64,000 nucleotides of DNA, taken from assembly GCF_030409605.1 (NCBI RefSeq), contig NZ_JAUFQG010000004.1:496001-560000 (forward strand). The letters are read 5' to 3'. The position numbers and the translations under genes are program-made. Positions 15,977 through 24,247 of this stretch are shown here, one piece after another. Origin of the DNA: Simiduia curdlanivorans (GTDB lineage: Bacteria > Pseudomonadota > Gammaproteobacteria > Pseudomonadales > Cellvibrionaceae). The notes under the pieces are model-generated. The model saw only the letters and a program-made list of their open reading frames with translations, ran no database searches and had not been told where the DNA came from. Position 1 is the stretch's first letter. Each line of letters begins with the position of its first letter.

Positions 15977-16171
15977 ATGCGCACCAACATAGTAATTGAT
16001 GACACCCTGATGGATGAAGCGCTCAGATTTAGCGGCCTAGCCACCAAACGAGAGGCTGTTGAAGAGGGCCTTAAGGTGTTGATTAGATTGAAAAAACAGG
16101 AAAGCGTCAAGGGCTTTCGAGGCAAGTTGAAATGGGAGGGTGATTTAGACGCCATGAGGACTAATAAGTGA
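15977..16171 (+). CDS. vapB: VapB-type antitoxin (cassette 7, reverse to the array)
   Basis: 64 residues from ATG 15977 with GAGG upstream. MRTNIVIDDTLMDEALRFSG and TKREAVEEGLKVLIRLKKQE are the classic ribbon-helix-helix VapB start; GKLKWEGDLDAMRTNK at the end is the toxin-binding tail. In the family it neutralises VapC and represses its own promoter. It is encoded on the plus strand, opposite to the other cassettes, as is common for toxin/antitoxin cassettes that carry their own promoter. Its last codons overlap the toxin start (GTGA). Confidence 0.92.
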   Translation: MRTNIVIDDTLMDEALRFSGLATKREAVEEGLKVLIRLKKQESVKGFRGKLKWEGDLDAMRTNK

Positions 16172-16569
16172 TCCTGGTTGATTCGTCAGTTTGGATAGAC
16201 TATTTCAATGGCCACCCGACCAAAGCCAGTGAGCACCTAGATAGTCTCCTAGGTACCGAACATTTAATTGTGGGGGACCTAGTCCTCACCGAAGTCCTTC
16301 AGGGCTTTAAGCGCAAAAAGGACTTTGATACTGCAAAACGATTGCTAATGTCGTTTGACGTAAGGGAACTATCGAGCGTTTCTCTTGCGATCAAAAGCGC
16401 TGAAAACTTTAGAGCTTTAAGAGCGAAAGGCGTTACCGTACGAAAAACCATTGACGTCATCATTGCAACATTCTGCATAGAGCATCAGGTTAGCTTGCTT
16501 CAAGCAGATAAAGACTTCCTTCCCTTTCAAGATCACCTAGGACTTCGCCTTCTCCCCAGCGCCATGTAA
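16168..16569 (+). CDS. vapC: VapC-type PIN-domain ribonuclease toxin (cassette 7)
   Basis: 133 residues with a GTG start overlapping the antitoxin stop. PIN-domain acidic residues are visible: MILVDSSVWIDYFNG (first Asp), LVLTEVLQGF (Glu), KTIDVIIATFCIEH (Asp) and LLQADKDFLPF (late Asp). VapC toxins cleave tRNA or rRNA when not held by VapB. Its stop codon lies 1 bp from the end of the insertion sequence at 16571, so the toxin is intact but its downstream cassette edge is disrupted. Confidence 0.93.
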   Translation: MILVDSSVWIDYFNGHPTKASEHLDSLLGTEHLIVGDLVLTEVLQGFKRKKDFDTAKRLLMSFDVRELSSVSLAIKSAENFRALRAKGVTVRKTIDVIIATFCIEHQVSLLQADKDFLPFQDHLGLRLLPSAM

Positions 16570-16570
16570 C

Positions 16571-18403
16571 GAGGCTGTAGAAAAACGTTCTTAGGAAAAC
16601 ACTTATCCACAACCTACTCCTTGATATTTTCACTGATCATAAATCAATCAGCGCCGTTTTACATAACTTTTCTTATGCGTACTTTTTTGATTTTTAGGCG
16701 TAGTTATTGTGGATAACTCCCTTTACCAACCTATTGAGCTGTGTTTCATGAGTTTTTCGATGTTATGCACCATACTATATAAGCGCCACTGACCTTGAAC
16801 CTTCTCTTTTCCGCGCAAAGAGAATCGATTTAGCCCTTTGTTTGTGCCTATATTCGCAAACACAGGCTCGACGACAGACATCCGATGGCCATAAACTTGT
16901 TTGCCATACTGACTATCCACACGCTTTTGCATCCAGTAGGTTGCGGATTTGTGCGTGTTTACGGTAAATGATACTTGGCGACCGTTTCCTTCACGGGTAT
17001 CGGCTGATGATGGGTTGCGCATGCACTGGGTTTTTAGTGGGCAACGACGGCAATCCGTTAATTTTCCCTCAAAGAATAACTTCAGTTTCCCGCTGGGCTC
17101 CTGCGTCTCGTTGCGTAGCCACATCGCATTGCCTGCAGGGCAAATACAGGTCTTGCTTCTTTTATTAAGCCTGAATTCACTAGCGGGGATTACCTGCTTG
17201 ATTCCTTTAGCAGTATCTTGATGGCGCTTGCCGTGCTTTTCCTTTTGCTTTTTAAACTTAGGGTCGCGAGAGCGGAACTGATTATCAGGTATGTAGGCAT
17301 TGATACCATCTGCCTTTAGGTATTCATAATTTGCTTCATTGGCAAACCCGGTATCGGCAGTAACAATAATTTGTTCCGCCAATATATCTTCACTGATACC
17401 GGTTCTTTTATAGCGTCCTTTTATACCTTCGAGAATTGGCTTTAACGTATGGTGTTCCTGGCCCTCACCGAACGCTTGCGCTTCCACGATTATTTGATGT
17501 TTTTTATCCACGGCGGCAACGCCGTTGTAGCCTTGAATCGTGCCCTTACTGGTCAGCATTTTTCCCGATTCGCTATCGGTGATATTGCTCTTAATCTCCT
17601 TTGGTCTTTTGCCCTGCCCCATGAGCCACATGGACGTGGTGAATGCAGATTTATCAGGAGTTCGAATCTGCCCGTGGGGCTGCTGTCTTTAGGAAGTTCT
17701 GTATCCTCTTGGCGTGTTGCGCTAGGGTATCGATGCTTTGCTCCAGCTGCTCTTTGCGTTCACGCTCTCTGGGCTTGCGCTTATCTAGGCGCTTATGCTC
17801 TTTCATGCACTGTTTTATTTGGCGCTGAATCTTATACTGCTTAGCCTCTAGCTCATCCAAGGTACCAGAGTGTTCCTTCGCCGCATTGGATGACATTTTA
17901 CAGCCGTCAATCGCAATCAACTCATGCCCTAACAAGCCTTGCTCTTCGCACACCAATAATATTTCTTCGAACACGGCCTCAATGGCATCAGGATAGCTGC
18001 TGATAAAGCTAGCAATGCTTGTCCAGTGCGGAACTGTATCGCACGACAAGGCTTTGAAAATAATATTGTTCTCGCATTCCCACTGAATATCACGGCTTGA
18101 GTGCACACCTTTGTAATAAGCAAACAAAATGACCTTCAAAAGGATCGCGGGATCATAGGCTGTACGGCCACCGCCGTCGTTTTTGTACTTTTCGTGAAAT
18201 GCAGAAAGATTAATATGATCTTCGATCAGGTGATGAAGTGTGAATTCGAAGGTATTGGGGCGTAGCTGATCTTTGAAGTTGACCACAACCATGGCGGTTT
18301 GATCGTAGGAATACTTTTTGAAGTTTGGCATAGGAAAAAGTCCCTTTAGCGATGCCGAATTTTATCAAAAAACGTCGATTTTTGGGAGTTTTTCTACAGC
18401 CTC
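16571..18403 (-). mobile_element. IS1182-type insertion sequence inserted in the attC H core
   Basis: A 1.83-kb element with 16-bp perfect inverted repeats GAGGCTGTAGAAAAAC at 16571-16586 and 18388-18403. It is flanked by a direct AAC on each side (16568-16570 and 18404-18406), which looks like a 3-bp target duplication. Removing the element and one AAC rebuilds an intact attC core, GTTACAT. The coding part is an IS1182-like transposase split by a frameshift. Confidence 0.85.
16723..18331 (-). pseudogene. IS1182-type transposase, frameshifted
   Basis: The N-terminal part (17654-18331, 225 residues) has the DUF772-like domain with FAYYKGVHSSRDIQWECENN and AIDGCKMSSNAAKEHSG. The C-terminal part (16723 to about 17660) has the DDE-type transposase core with QIIVTADTGFANEANYEYL, CICPAG, RRCPLKTQC and VVEPVFANIGTNKGLNRFSL. 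The two parts are in different frames: the first frame ends at TGA near 17654, and the second is open across the same stretch, needing a +1 shift. IS1182-family transposases are normally one unbroken frame, so this looks like a disabling mutation; a programmed shift (TCC TGA) cannot be excluded. Confidence 0.85.
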
Positions 18404-18480
18404 AACGCCCACATAAAAGGCGGAGCGTCAGCGACGTCCAGCGCAACGAAGTGAAGCGGTTTTTAATGTGCTTGTTAGGC
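18404..18480 (-). other. attC site H (core split by IS)
   Basis: R'' GCCTAAC (18474-18480). The arms AAGCACATTAAAAACCGC and CTTTTATGTGGGC pair. The R' box GTT is now separated from its outer bases by the insertion sequence at 16571-18403; joining across it gives GTTACAT. Confidence 0.88.
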
Positions 18481-19119
18481 TGTAGTTTCATGTAGACCAG
18501 CATTGATGCCCGCAAGCACGCCAATAATGATAAATATAGCCGCCATATAAAGGTAATAGCTTTTAAAATAACTAAATTTCCCTTGCTCAAACTGCTGTTC
18601 ACCAAATTTTGATGCAATGAATTTAGGGGCAGTTATGAAAATCGGATAGCACGTTACTGTAAAAACGGCCATTAAAGGGTAAATCGGTGGTTCTGAGTAT
18701 CCGTACCAGCCCCATATTAAGAGGGGGAGAATAATGGCTATTAAACAGTAAACCACAAAGTTTGGAGAACTATTACTATTGTATTTTAAGTTTATTTCTC
18801 GAAATGCAACAGCATGGCCCATGCAAAGAATTCTCATTCCAACTGCAATGCAAATGGACGACATTGTTGCTACGTGAATTTCCATTTGCGAATAGCTAAA
18901 CCCAACCTTTTCTGCTATTTGAGATACTGGTAGGACAAAGTAATTATGGTAGAAGTTTATGGCGTCAAGGATAAAGCCTTGCCATTCAATTATTAAGGAG
19001 GAGATAGAAGTGATGGAGCTTAGCGTAAAGAAAAATCCCAGCACCATCAAAACTCTAGCGAGAGGACTACTATCGCTAAATGACTTTCTAAATTCTGATA
19101 TCTCGTTATCTAGGTTCAT
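18475..19119 (-). CDS. Cassette-encoded multi-spanning membrane protein (cassette 8)
   Basis: 214 residues from ATG 19119, with about five membrane segments (for example MVLGFFFTLSSITSISSLII, VVYCLIAIILPLLIWGWYGY and AAIFIIIGVLAGINAGL). The family was not recognised. The start lies 15 bp from the attC I core; the ribosome site is weak (no clear AGGAG). The stop codon is formed inside the R'' box of attC H, so the gene fills its cassette completely. A transport or stress role would be a guess. Confidence 0.65.
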   Translation of the reverse strand: MNLDNEISEFRKSFSDSSPLARVLMVLGFFFTLSSITSISSLIIEWQGFILDAINFYHNYFVLPVSQIAEKVGFSYSQMEIHVATMSSICIAVGMRILCMGHAVAFREINLKYNSNSSPNFVVYCLIAIILPLLIWGWYGYSEPPIYPLMAVFTVTCYPIFITAPKFIASKFGEQQFEQGKFSYFKSYYLYMAAIFIIIGVLAGINAGLHETTA

Positions 19120-19134
19120 GATGATTTTAGGAGG

Positions 19135-19224
19135 GCCTAACGCCGTGGTTTGGGGCGGCGCAGCGACAGCGTAGCCGTCCCGCACCGCGTTTTTTGCGGT
19201 GCTTACAACACCACCTTGTTATTT
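19135..19224 (-). other. attC site I
   Basis: R'' AAATAAC (19218-19224) and R' GTTAGGC (19135-19141), the closest match in the array to the consensus core GTTRRRY. The arms AAGGTGGTGTTGTAAGC and AAACCACGGC pair partly. Confidence 0.88.
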
Positions 19225-19915
19225 GCCGCCGGTTTGCACCTGCTACAACGCACTTAGCGGAGCAACGCGAAGCCAGAGGCTGATTATTTGGGTAAGAATA
19301 CCTTACCTGAACACTTTTGAAACCCACTTAGGGCAAACCACGAACCAGGCATGCAACACGCCTTGCGCGGTGAACCAACTATTAGCACAGGGAAATAAAC
19401 TGCGGACTTTGATGCAGCACATTCCTTGATGCTGGCATGCCGACTTACTGGCACACTTTTGAATAACTTACTGAACCCAAAACAAACTTAAAAAAGGTAA
19501 GGCGAAATAACATTTTAATTCTGTGCCGGCTCGGTTTGCTCGCTGGCGTCTAAATCAACATCTACAAGCTGTTGATTTACCTATTTAAATTTGTCGAATC
19601 ATAGCATGGGCGAAACAAAACGTGTGCGCTTGGTAGCTAGAACACGTGGTCTCAGTATCCTTTTTTCTAGGTTCGTAACTTATTGTTTTACATAGGGTTA
19701 TTTTTTACGGTGGGTGGAAACCGTGCCGGCACGGTTTGTTTTCGAGCCAATATTCTTGCGAGATTAAGATTATCTGTATAAAAACACATTGAAATGCCAA
19801 CAGGACGCTTATGGATGGATAGCTCTTTTTTGAGCCAATTTGAGTGGGAAAACACACCTTCCGTTAGCAAGAGAAGGGTTCATTCGGGCTTATAACTGAA
19901 GTCTTCCAATTGTGG
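19225..19915. other. Non-coding right flank of the integron array
   Basis: About 690 bp without a credible gene. Its left part (19347-19435) is related to the ORF-less cassette 13312-13396, so it is probably the body of a ninth cassette. Further right there is a 20-bp perfect palindrome, aaaccgtgccggcacggttt, at 19718-19737, and a related gccggctcggttt piece near 19527. No attI site or integrase gene could be recognised. Confidence 0.5.
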
Positions 19916-20299
19916 CTAGACAAGAAAACGTCCACCCTTCTTCAACGCCTCCCTTTCCGACTTCTTCAACCCCGCGACAATTAACTCATAGGAGTCATCC
20001 GCCAACTGACACACCAGCGGCCAAGGCACGGAGCCATCTAGGCAAACAGAGTTCCAGTGTTTTTTATTCATGTGGTAACCGGGTTTTACCGCGGGGTACT
20101 CGGCTCTTAAGAGCTCCGCTTGAAAGGGGTCGCATTTTAAGTTGATGAACATAGGGGCTTCTTTCCACGCCAGCAACGCGAACATTTTTCCGCACACGCG
20201 ATAGACAATAACATCCGGCCCGAAGGGCATATCATCGGTCGCTGCCACATGGTCGAGTAGCAAAGTTTGAATTTTTTCTAAACTAATCTGCTCAGTCAT
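19916..20299 (-). CDS. MmcQ/YjbR-family protein
   Basis: The 127-residue protein has the family hallmarks VYRVCGKMFALLAW, FINLKCDPFQAELLRAEYP, VKPGYHMNKKHWNSV and DSYELIVAGLKKSERE. YjbR-like proteins have a CyaY-like fold with proposed DNA binding; the role is unknown. It is a stand-alone gene. The heptamer array just upstream (20389-20531) begins about 90 bp before its start codon. Confidence 0.88.
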   Translation of the reverse strand: MTEQISLEKIQTLLLDHVAATDDMPFGPDVIVYRVCGKMFALLAWKEAPMFINLKCDPFQAELLRAEYPAVKPGYHMNKKHWNSVCLDGSVPWPLVCQLADDSYELIVAGLKKSEREALKKGGRFLV

Positions 20300-20364
20300 G
20301 ACCCCCTCCGCTTATTTTCAATCCAGTTTTCGCATCTGTTTTATTTTTACTCTTGCTATGGCTT

Positions 20365-20583
20365 GCAGCTGCGGGGGCCGGCCATCCGGCTTGCTGCTTG
20401 CGGCTTGCGGCTTGCGGCTTGCGGCTTGCGGCTTGCGGCTTGCGGCTTGCGGCTTGCGGCTTGCGGCTTGCGGCTTGCGGCTTGCGGCTTGCGGCTTGCG
20501 GCTTGCGGCTTGCGGCTTGCGGCTTGCGGCTTTTATTTTTCGCCTTTCCTGTCAACTGTCAACTTCTTTGTAGACTGTCAACC
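20365..20583. repeat. Inverted GC-rich module, GCTTGCG array (about 20 copies) and CTGTCAA units
   Basis: It starts with gggggccggccatccgg, the reverse complement of the module at 7540-7560 and 10945-10970. A long perfect GCTTGCG heptamer array follows (about 20389-20531). After a 20-bp gap come two CTGTCAA units and one more after 12 bp (20549-20582). It joins both heptamer classes in one place, between the YjbR-like gene and the alpha/beta hydrolase. Confidence 0.92.
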
Positions 20584-20584
20584 C

Positions 20585-21661
20585 CTACCCCTTCCCACTA
20601 TTTTTCAAAAACGCCGCCGCCGTAGACATATACTGATCCCGCACACTTTCCGTTTCGTTGATCAACTGATGCCGCGCATTGCCTAGCCACAGCAAGCTCA
20701 TGTTGCGCAGTTTCTGTTCTAACACCGGAATATTAAATCGCCAATCGACAGTGGTATCTTCTTTGCCCTGTACGATTAACGTGGGCACAGAGAGGCTTTT
20801 ATTATCGCTTTCGGTCAACTGACGCAACCAGGCTTTCATGGCGGTAACCCAGCGCACCGAGAGAATATGGCTTTGCAGTGGATCGTGACGCAGAAAGGCC
20901 AGAAAATTTTCGTCGTGGGAATTGAGGGCGAATTCGCGCCTTAATTGGGTGACGAAGGGCTTCAAGAGTAAATGTAAATACTGACCCGAACGCCAACCGC
21001 GCGGGCGCACTAAAGGCGCCAACAGTACTTGTGCATCAAAATCATCAGCTTCAATACTGGCTTGTTTTTTATCGAGTTGATTTTTCAACAATACCGCACA
21101 GCCAGTACTTTGCGCGAAGGCGAGTTTAGGGCCGGTGAGCTGTAAACTTTTACTCGCCTCGAGCACGGTATCCAAGGCCAAGCTGTAGGTTTGGAAGTCA
21201 TCGATCACGGCGGGCTCGCCGCCCGATAAACCATGACCGGGTAGATCAAAGGTGATCACGGCGTAGTTATTTTCAAGGCCAAAGGCAATGGCATTGGCAA
21301 ACAGCCCCACGTGATCATAGTAACCATGCAACACATATAAACTGGCTACTGGATTTTCCGGTAGCCAGTAGTGCACGGCCAGCTCTACGAGTTCTTGTTT
21401 GCCCTTAGGGAAATTTCTTTCCTTTCGTGTGGGGCGCTCAGGTAAGGGTAGAAAGCCAAAACCGTGAAAGGCTTGGGTATTGAATCTGTCTAAGCCGTAG
21501 AATTTTTCATACTGGGCTTCGGCGCTGGATTTTTCGCGGGCGCTATCTTGCGCATAATTAAAATAGAGGGGGTTGCGCTGGTTCAACAACGCGTCAATGG
21601 CTTGGCGGGTAAAACCCGCGCCAATATCAATAGTTTTTTTTATTCTTTTTATAGGTTTCAT
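20585..21661 (-). CDS. Alpha/beta hydrolase (lysophospholipase / monoacylglycerol-lipase type)
   Basis: 358 residues. The serine-hydrolase parts are visible: FDLPGHGLSGG (typical lipase loop), FAQSTGCAVLL with the nucleophile in AQSTG instead of the usual GHSMG, LIVQGKEDTTVDW with the likely acid, and NARHQLINE with the histidine. There is no signal peptide. The start could be ATG 21661 or TTG 21664. The leader overlaps the terminator of the upstream fba gene, so expression may depend on read-through or its own promoter. Confidence 0.85.
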   Translation of the reverse strand: MKPIKRIKKTIDIGAGFTRQAIDALLNQRNPLYFNYAQDSAREKSSAEAQYEKFYGLDRFNTQAFHGFGFLPLPERPTRKERNFPKGKQELVELAVHYWLPENPVASLYVLHGYYDHVGLFANAIAFGLENNYAVITFDLPGHGLSGGEPAVIDDFQTYSLALDTVLEASKSLQLTGPKLAFAQSTGCAVLLKNQLDKKQASIEADDFDAQVLLAPLVRPRGWRSGQYLHLLLKPFVTQLRREFALNSHDENFLAFLRHDPLQSHILSVRWVTAMKAWLRQLTESDNKSLSVPTLIVQGKEDTTVDWRFNIPVLEQKLRNMSLLWLGNARHQLINETESVRDQYMSTAAAFLKNSGKG

Positions 21662-21690
21662 CAATAAAAACGGCAGCCGCAGCTGCCGTT
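21661..21690 (-). terminator. Rho-independent terminator after fba
   Basis: A perfect 9-bp stem (aacggcagc / gctgccgtt; 21669-21677 and 21682-21690) has loop cgca, followed on the minus strand by TTTTTATTG. It would end transcription of the tkt-epd-pgk-fba group. Confidence 0.85.
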
Positions 21691-21701
21691 ACACCCCAAC
21701 T

Positions 21702-22766
21702 TTAATTAACTTTGGGATCTAAGCTACCACTTTCGTAGCGCTTGTACATAGCTTCCAGATCAATAGCTTTAATCTTAGAGGCTTGACCCGCGGTGCCAAA
21801 AGCTTGGTAACGATCGATACAGATATCGCGCATCGCTTCGGTGGTTTTGGCGAGGAATTTACGTGGGTCAAATTCTTTGGGGTTTTCGGCCAAGAATTTA
21901 CGCACCGCACCGGTCGACGATAAACGTAAATCGGTATCGATATTAACTTTGCGCACGCCGTACTTGATACCTTCACAAATTTGTTCGATAGGCACACCGT
22001 AGGTTTCCGGAATCGCACCACCGAATTCATTGATGATTTTCAGCCACTCTTGCGGCACCGAAGACGAACCGTGCATCACTAAATGCGTATTGGGAATGCG
22101 CGCGTGAATTGCTTTGATGCGATCAATCGCCAGAATGTCACCTGTGGGTGGACGGGTGAATTTGTAAGCGCCGTGCGAGGTGCCACAAGCGATGGCCAGT
22201 GCATCCACTTTGGTGGCGCGCACAAACTCGGCCGCTTCTTCTGGGTCGGTTAGCATTTGCTCGTGGGTGAGCTTACAGTCGGCGCCAATGCCATCTTCTT
22301 CGCCGGCATCGCCAGTTTCCAGAGAGCCTAAGCAACCCAATTCACCTTCAACCGATACACCGCAGGCGTGAGCCATGGCCACGGCTTGCTGGGTAACTTT
22401 TACGTTGTAGTCGTAATCGGCCGGGGTTTTGCCATCTTCTTTCAAAGAGCCGTCCATCATTACCGAGGAAAAGCCCAGTTGAATAGAGCGCTGACACACC
22501 GCCGGCGAGGTGCCGTGGTCTTGGTGCATACACACGGGAATATGGGGAAATTCCTCAATGGCGGCCAAGATCATATGGCGCAAGAAAGGCGCACCCGCGT
22601 ATTTGCGCGCACCGGCCGAGGCCTGCACAATCACCGGCGAATCGGTTTTGTCGGCCGCTTCCATAATGGCGCGCATTTGCTCGAGGTTATTTACGTTGAA
22701 CGCCGGCACACCGTAATTGTGTTCGGCGGCGTGATCCAGCAGCTGACGCAAGCTAATCAAAGCCAT
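21702..22766 (-). CDS. fba: Fructose-1,6-bisphosphate aldolase, class II
   Basis: The 354-residue enzyme cleaves fructose-1,6-bisphosphate or makes it in gluconeogenesis. Class II signatures are clear: VCMHQDHGTSP with the zinc-binding His pair, FSSVMMDGSLKEDGKTPADY, LAIACGTSHGAYKF, LVMHGSSSVP and VRKVNIDTDLRL. The length and motifs fit the Calvin-type subgroup. It is the last gene of the tkt-epd-pgk-fba group, with a 262-bp gap to pgk, and AAGGAT precedes its ATG. Confidence 0.96.
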   Translation of the reverse strand: MALISLRQLLDHAAEHNYGVPAFNVNNLEQMRAIMEAADKTDSPVIVQASAGARKYAGAPFLRHMILAAIEEFPHIPVCMHQDHGTSPAVCQRSIQLGFSSVMMDGSLKEDGKTPADYDYNVKVTQQAVAMAHACGVSVEGELGCLGSLETGDAGEEDGIGADCKLTHEQMLTDPEEAAEFVRATKVDALAIACGTSHGAYKFTRPPTGDILAIDRIKAIHARIPNTHLVMHGSSSVPQEWLKIINEFGGAIPETYGVPIEQICEGIKYGVRKVNIDTDLRLSSTGAVRKFLAENPKEFDPRKFLAKTTEAMRDICIDRYQAFGTAGQASKIKAIDLEAMYKRYESGSLDPKVN

Positions 22767-22937
22767 GAGGGTATCCTTCTCTTTTCTCTTGCAGGCCTAG
22801 TGGTATAAGCCCGCTCTCGTTTAAGTGTAGTGCCGGTTTTCCGGTCTGTTCTACGGGGGGGCGCTCTGTGGCGCTTAGATCAATTTTGTTGTTGGCTATT
22901 CTAGCACTTTAGCCGGTAACACAGGCGCACATTCCTG

Positions 22938-23010
22938 CCCTGCCAGCGCTGTCATTGTGTAACTTGGCCGGCAGCGCTAGCAGAGATTTTTACCCTGCCA
23001 GCGCTGTCAT
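22938..23010. repeat. Short direct and inverted repeats between fba and pgk
   Basis: The 18-bp ccctgccagcgctgtcat occurs at 22938-22955 and again at 22993-23010, with a reversed relative (gccggcagcgctagc) between them. It could form alternative hairpins in the pgk-fba mRNA; the role is unknown. Confidence 0.7.
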
Positions 23011-23028
23011 GCTGTTTTCGAGGGGCAA

Positions 23029-24192
23029 TTAGCCCTTGGCCCGCGCTTCTAACATAGCAACGGCCGGCAACACCTTGCCCTCAACATATTCGAGGAAGGC
23101 GCCACCGCCGGTGGAGATGTAAGACACCTGATCGGCAATACCGTACTTATCTACCGCTGCGAGCGTGTCGCCACCGCCGGCAATGGAGAAGGCATCGGAT
23201 TCGGCAATGGCTTTAGCCAAGGCTTTGGTGCCTTCGCCAAACTGATCGAATTCAAATACGCCAACTGGGCCATTCCAAATGATGGTTTTTGCGCCTTTGA
23301 TGATCTCCGCCAACTGGGCGCTGGTTTTGGCGCCTATGTCGAAGATCATGTCGTCGGCGACCACCGCATCGGCCGCTTTTTCGGTCGCTTCGGCGGTTTC
23401 GCTAAAGGCTTTACCGGTGACCACATCCACCGGCACGGGAATATGGGTTTTGGCCATTAAGGCTTTGGCCGTGTCGATCAAATCGTGCTCGCACAAAGAC
23501 TTGCCCACAGGCTTGCCGCTGGCCGCCAAGAAAGTGTTGGCAATGCCACCGCCGACAATTAACTGATCCACTTTTTCAGACAGTGTTTCTAACACGGTAA
23601 GTTTGGTAGACACTTTTGAACCACCAACGATAGCCACGAAGGGGCGCGCGGGGTTGGCTAAGGCCTTTTCAAGCGCATCTAATTCAGCAGCCAATAACGG
23701 GCCGGCACAGGCGATGGGTGCGAACTTAGCCACGCCGTGAGTAGAGGCTTGGGCGCGGTGCGCGGTGCCGAAGGCGTCCATCACAAATACGTCGCACAGT
23801 GCCGCGTAGGCTTTGGCCAGCTCGTCGGCATCTTTGCCTTCGCCCAGGTTGAAGCGCACGTTTTCTAACAACACCACTTGCCCGGCTTCCACCTCGAAAC
23901 CGGCTTGCCAATCTTTAACAACAGGTACGGCACAACCCAATAAACCAGCTAAATGTTCGGCCACTGGCTTAAGTGAGGCGGCCTCATCGAACACACCTTC
24001 ATCTGGGCGGCCCAAGTGCGACATCAACATCACTTTGGCGCCGGCTTTGATTGCCAACTCAATAGTGGGCAGTGCGGCGCGAATGCGCGCATCGCTGGTC
24101 ACTTTGCCATCTTTAATTGGCACGTTGAGATCTTCGCGAATCAGTACCCGCTTACCCTTTAAATCTACATCCTGCATCAGCGTGACAGCCAT
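23029..24192 (-). CDS. pgk: Phosphoglycerate kinase
   Basis: The 387-residue enzyme is of normal length. Signatures include VLIREDLNVPIKDGKVTSD near the start, LMSHLGRPDEG, FVMDAFGTAHRAQAST, VAIVGGSKVSTKL and the C-terminal ATP loop ISTGGGAFLEYVEGK. It transfers phosphate between 1,3-bisphosphoglycerate and ADP. It is preceded by AAGGAG. It lies 55 bp downstream of epd in one transcription direction. Confidence 0.98.
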   Translation of the reverse strand: MAVTLMQDVDLKGKRVLIREDLNVPIKDGKVTSDARIRAALPTIELAIKAGAKVMLMSHLGRPDEGVFDEAASLKPVAEHLAGLLGCAVPVVKDWQAGFEVEAGQVVLLENVRFNLGEGKDADELAKAYAALCDVFVMDAFGTAHRAQASTHGVAKFAPIACAGPLLAAELDALEKALANPARPFVAIVGGSKVSTKLTVLETLSEKVDQLIVGGGIANTFLAASGKPVGKSLCEHDLIDTAKALMAKTHIPVPVDVVTGKAFSETAEATEKAADAVVADDMIFDIGAKTSAQLAEIIKGAKTIIWNGPVGVFEFDQFGEGTKALAKAIAESDAFSIAGGGDTLAAVDKYGIADQVSYISTGGGAFLEYVEGKVLPAVAMLEARAKG

Positions 24193-24247
24193 GGTGCATT
24201 CTCCTTAAAAAATGTAAAAGTTTTCGAATTCTTATTTGGCTAAAAAT

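Larger units (their letters stand above)
12649..19224 (-). mobile_element. Integron gene-cassette array without integrase (CALIN-like)
   Basis: Nine attC-like sites, all in the same (minus) orientation, separate eight complete cassettes and the start of a ninth. Each site has the R'' box (YAAC), imperfect inverted arms, and an R' box ending GGCGTTR. Cassette sizes are about 0.3-0.8 kb, except one enlarged by an insertion sequence. Most genes start within 30 bp of a core and end at the next R'' box. No intI gene or attI site is visible within about 10 kb on either side, so the array is either detached from its integrase or the integrase was lost. Confidence 0.88.

Noticed and set aside
19225..19915. 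Integron integrase or attI remnant
   Set aside because: No tyrosine-recombinase motif (R..HxxR..Y) is present in any frame here, and no attI-like repeated cores were found.
22938..23010. Terminator between pgk and fba
   Set aside because: The repeats can form hairpins, but no T-run follows on the minus strand, so pgk-fba may still be one transcript.
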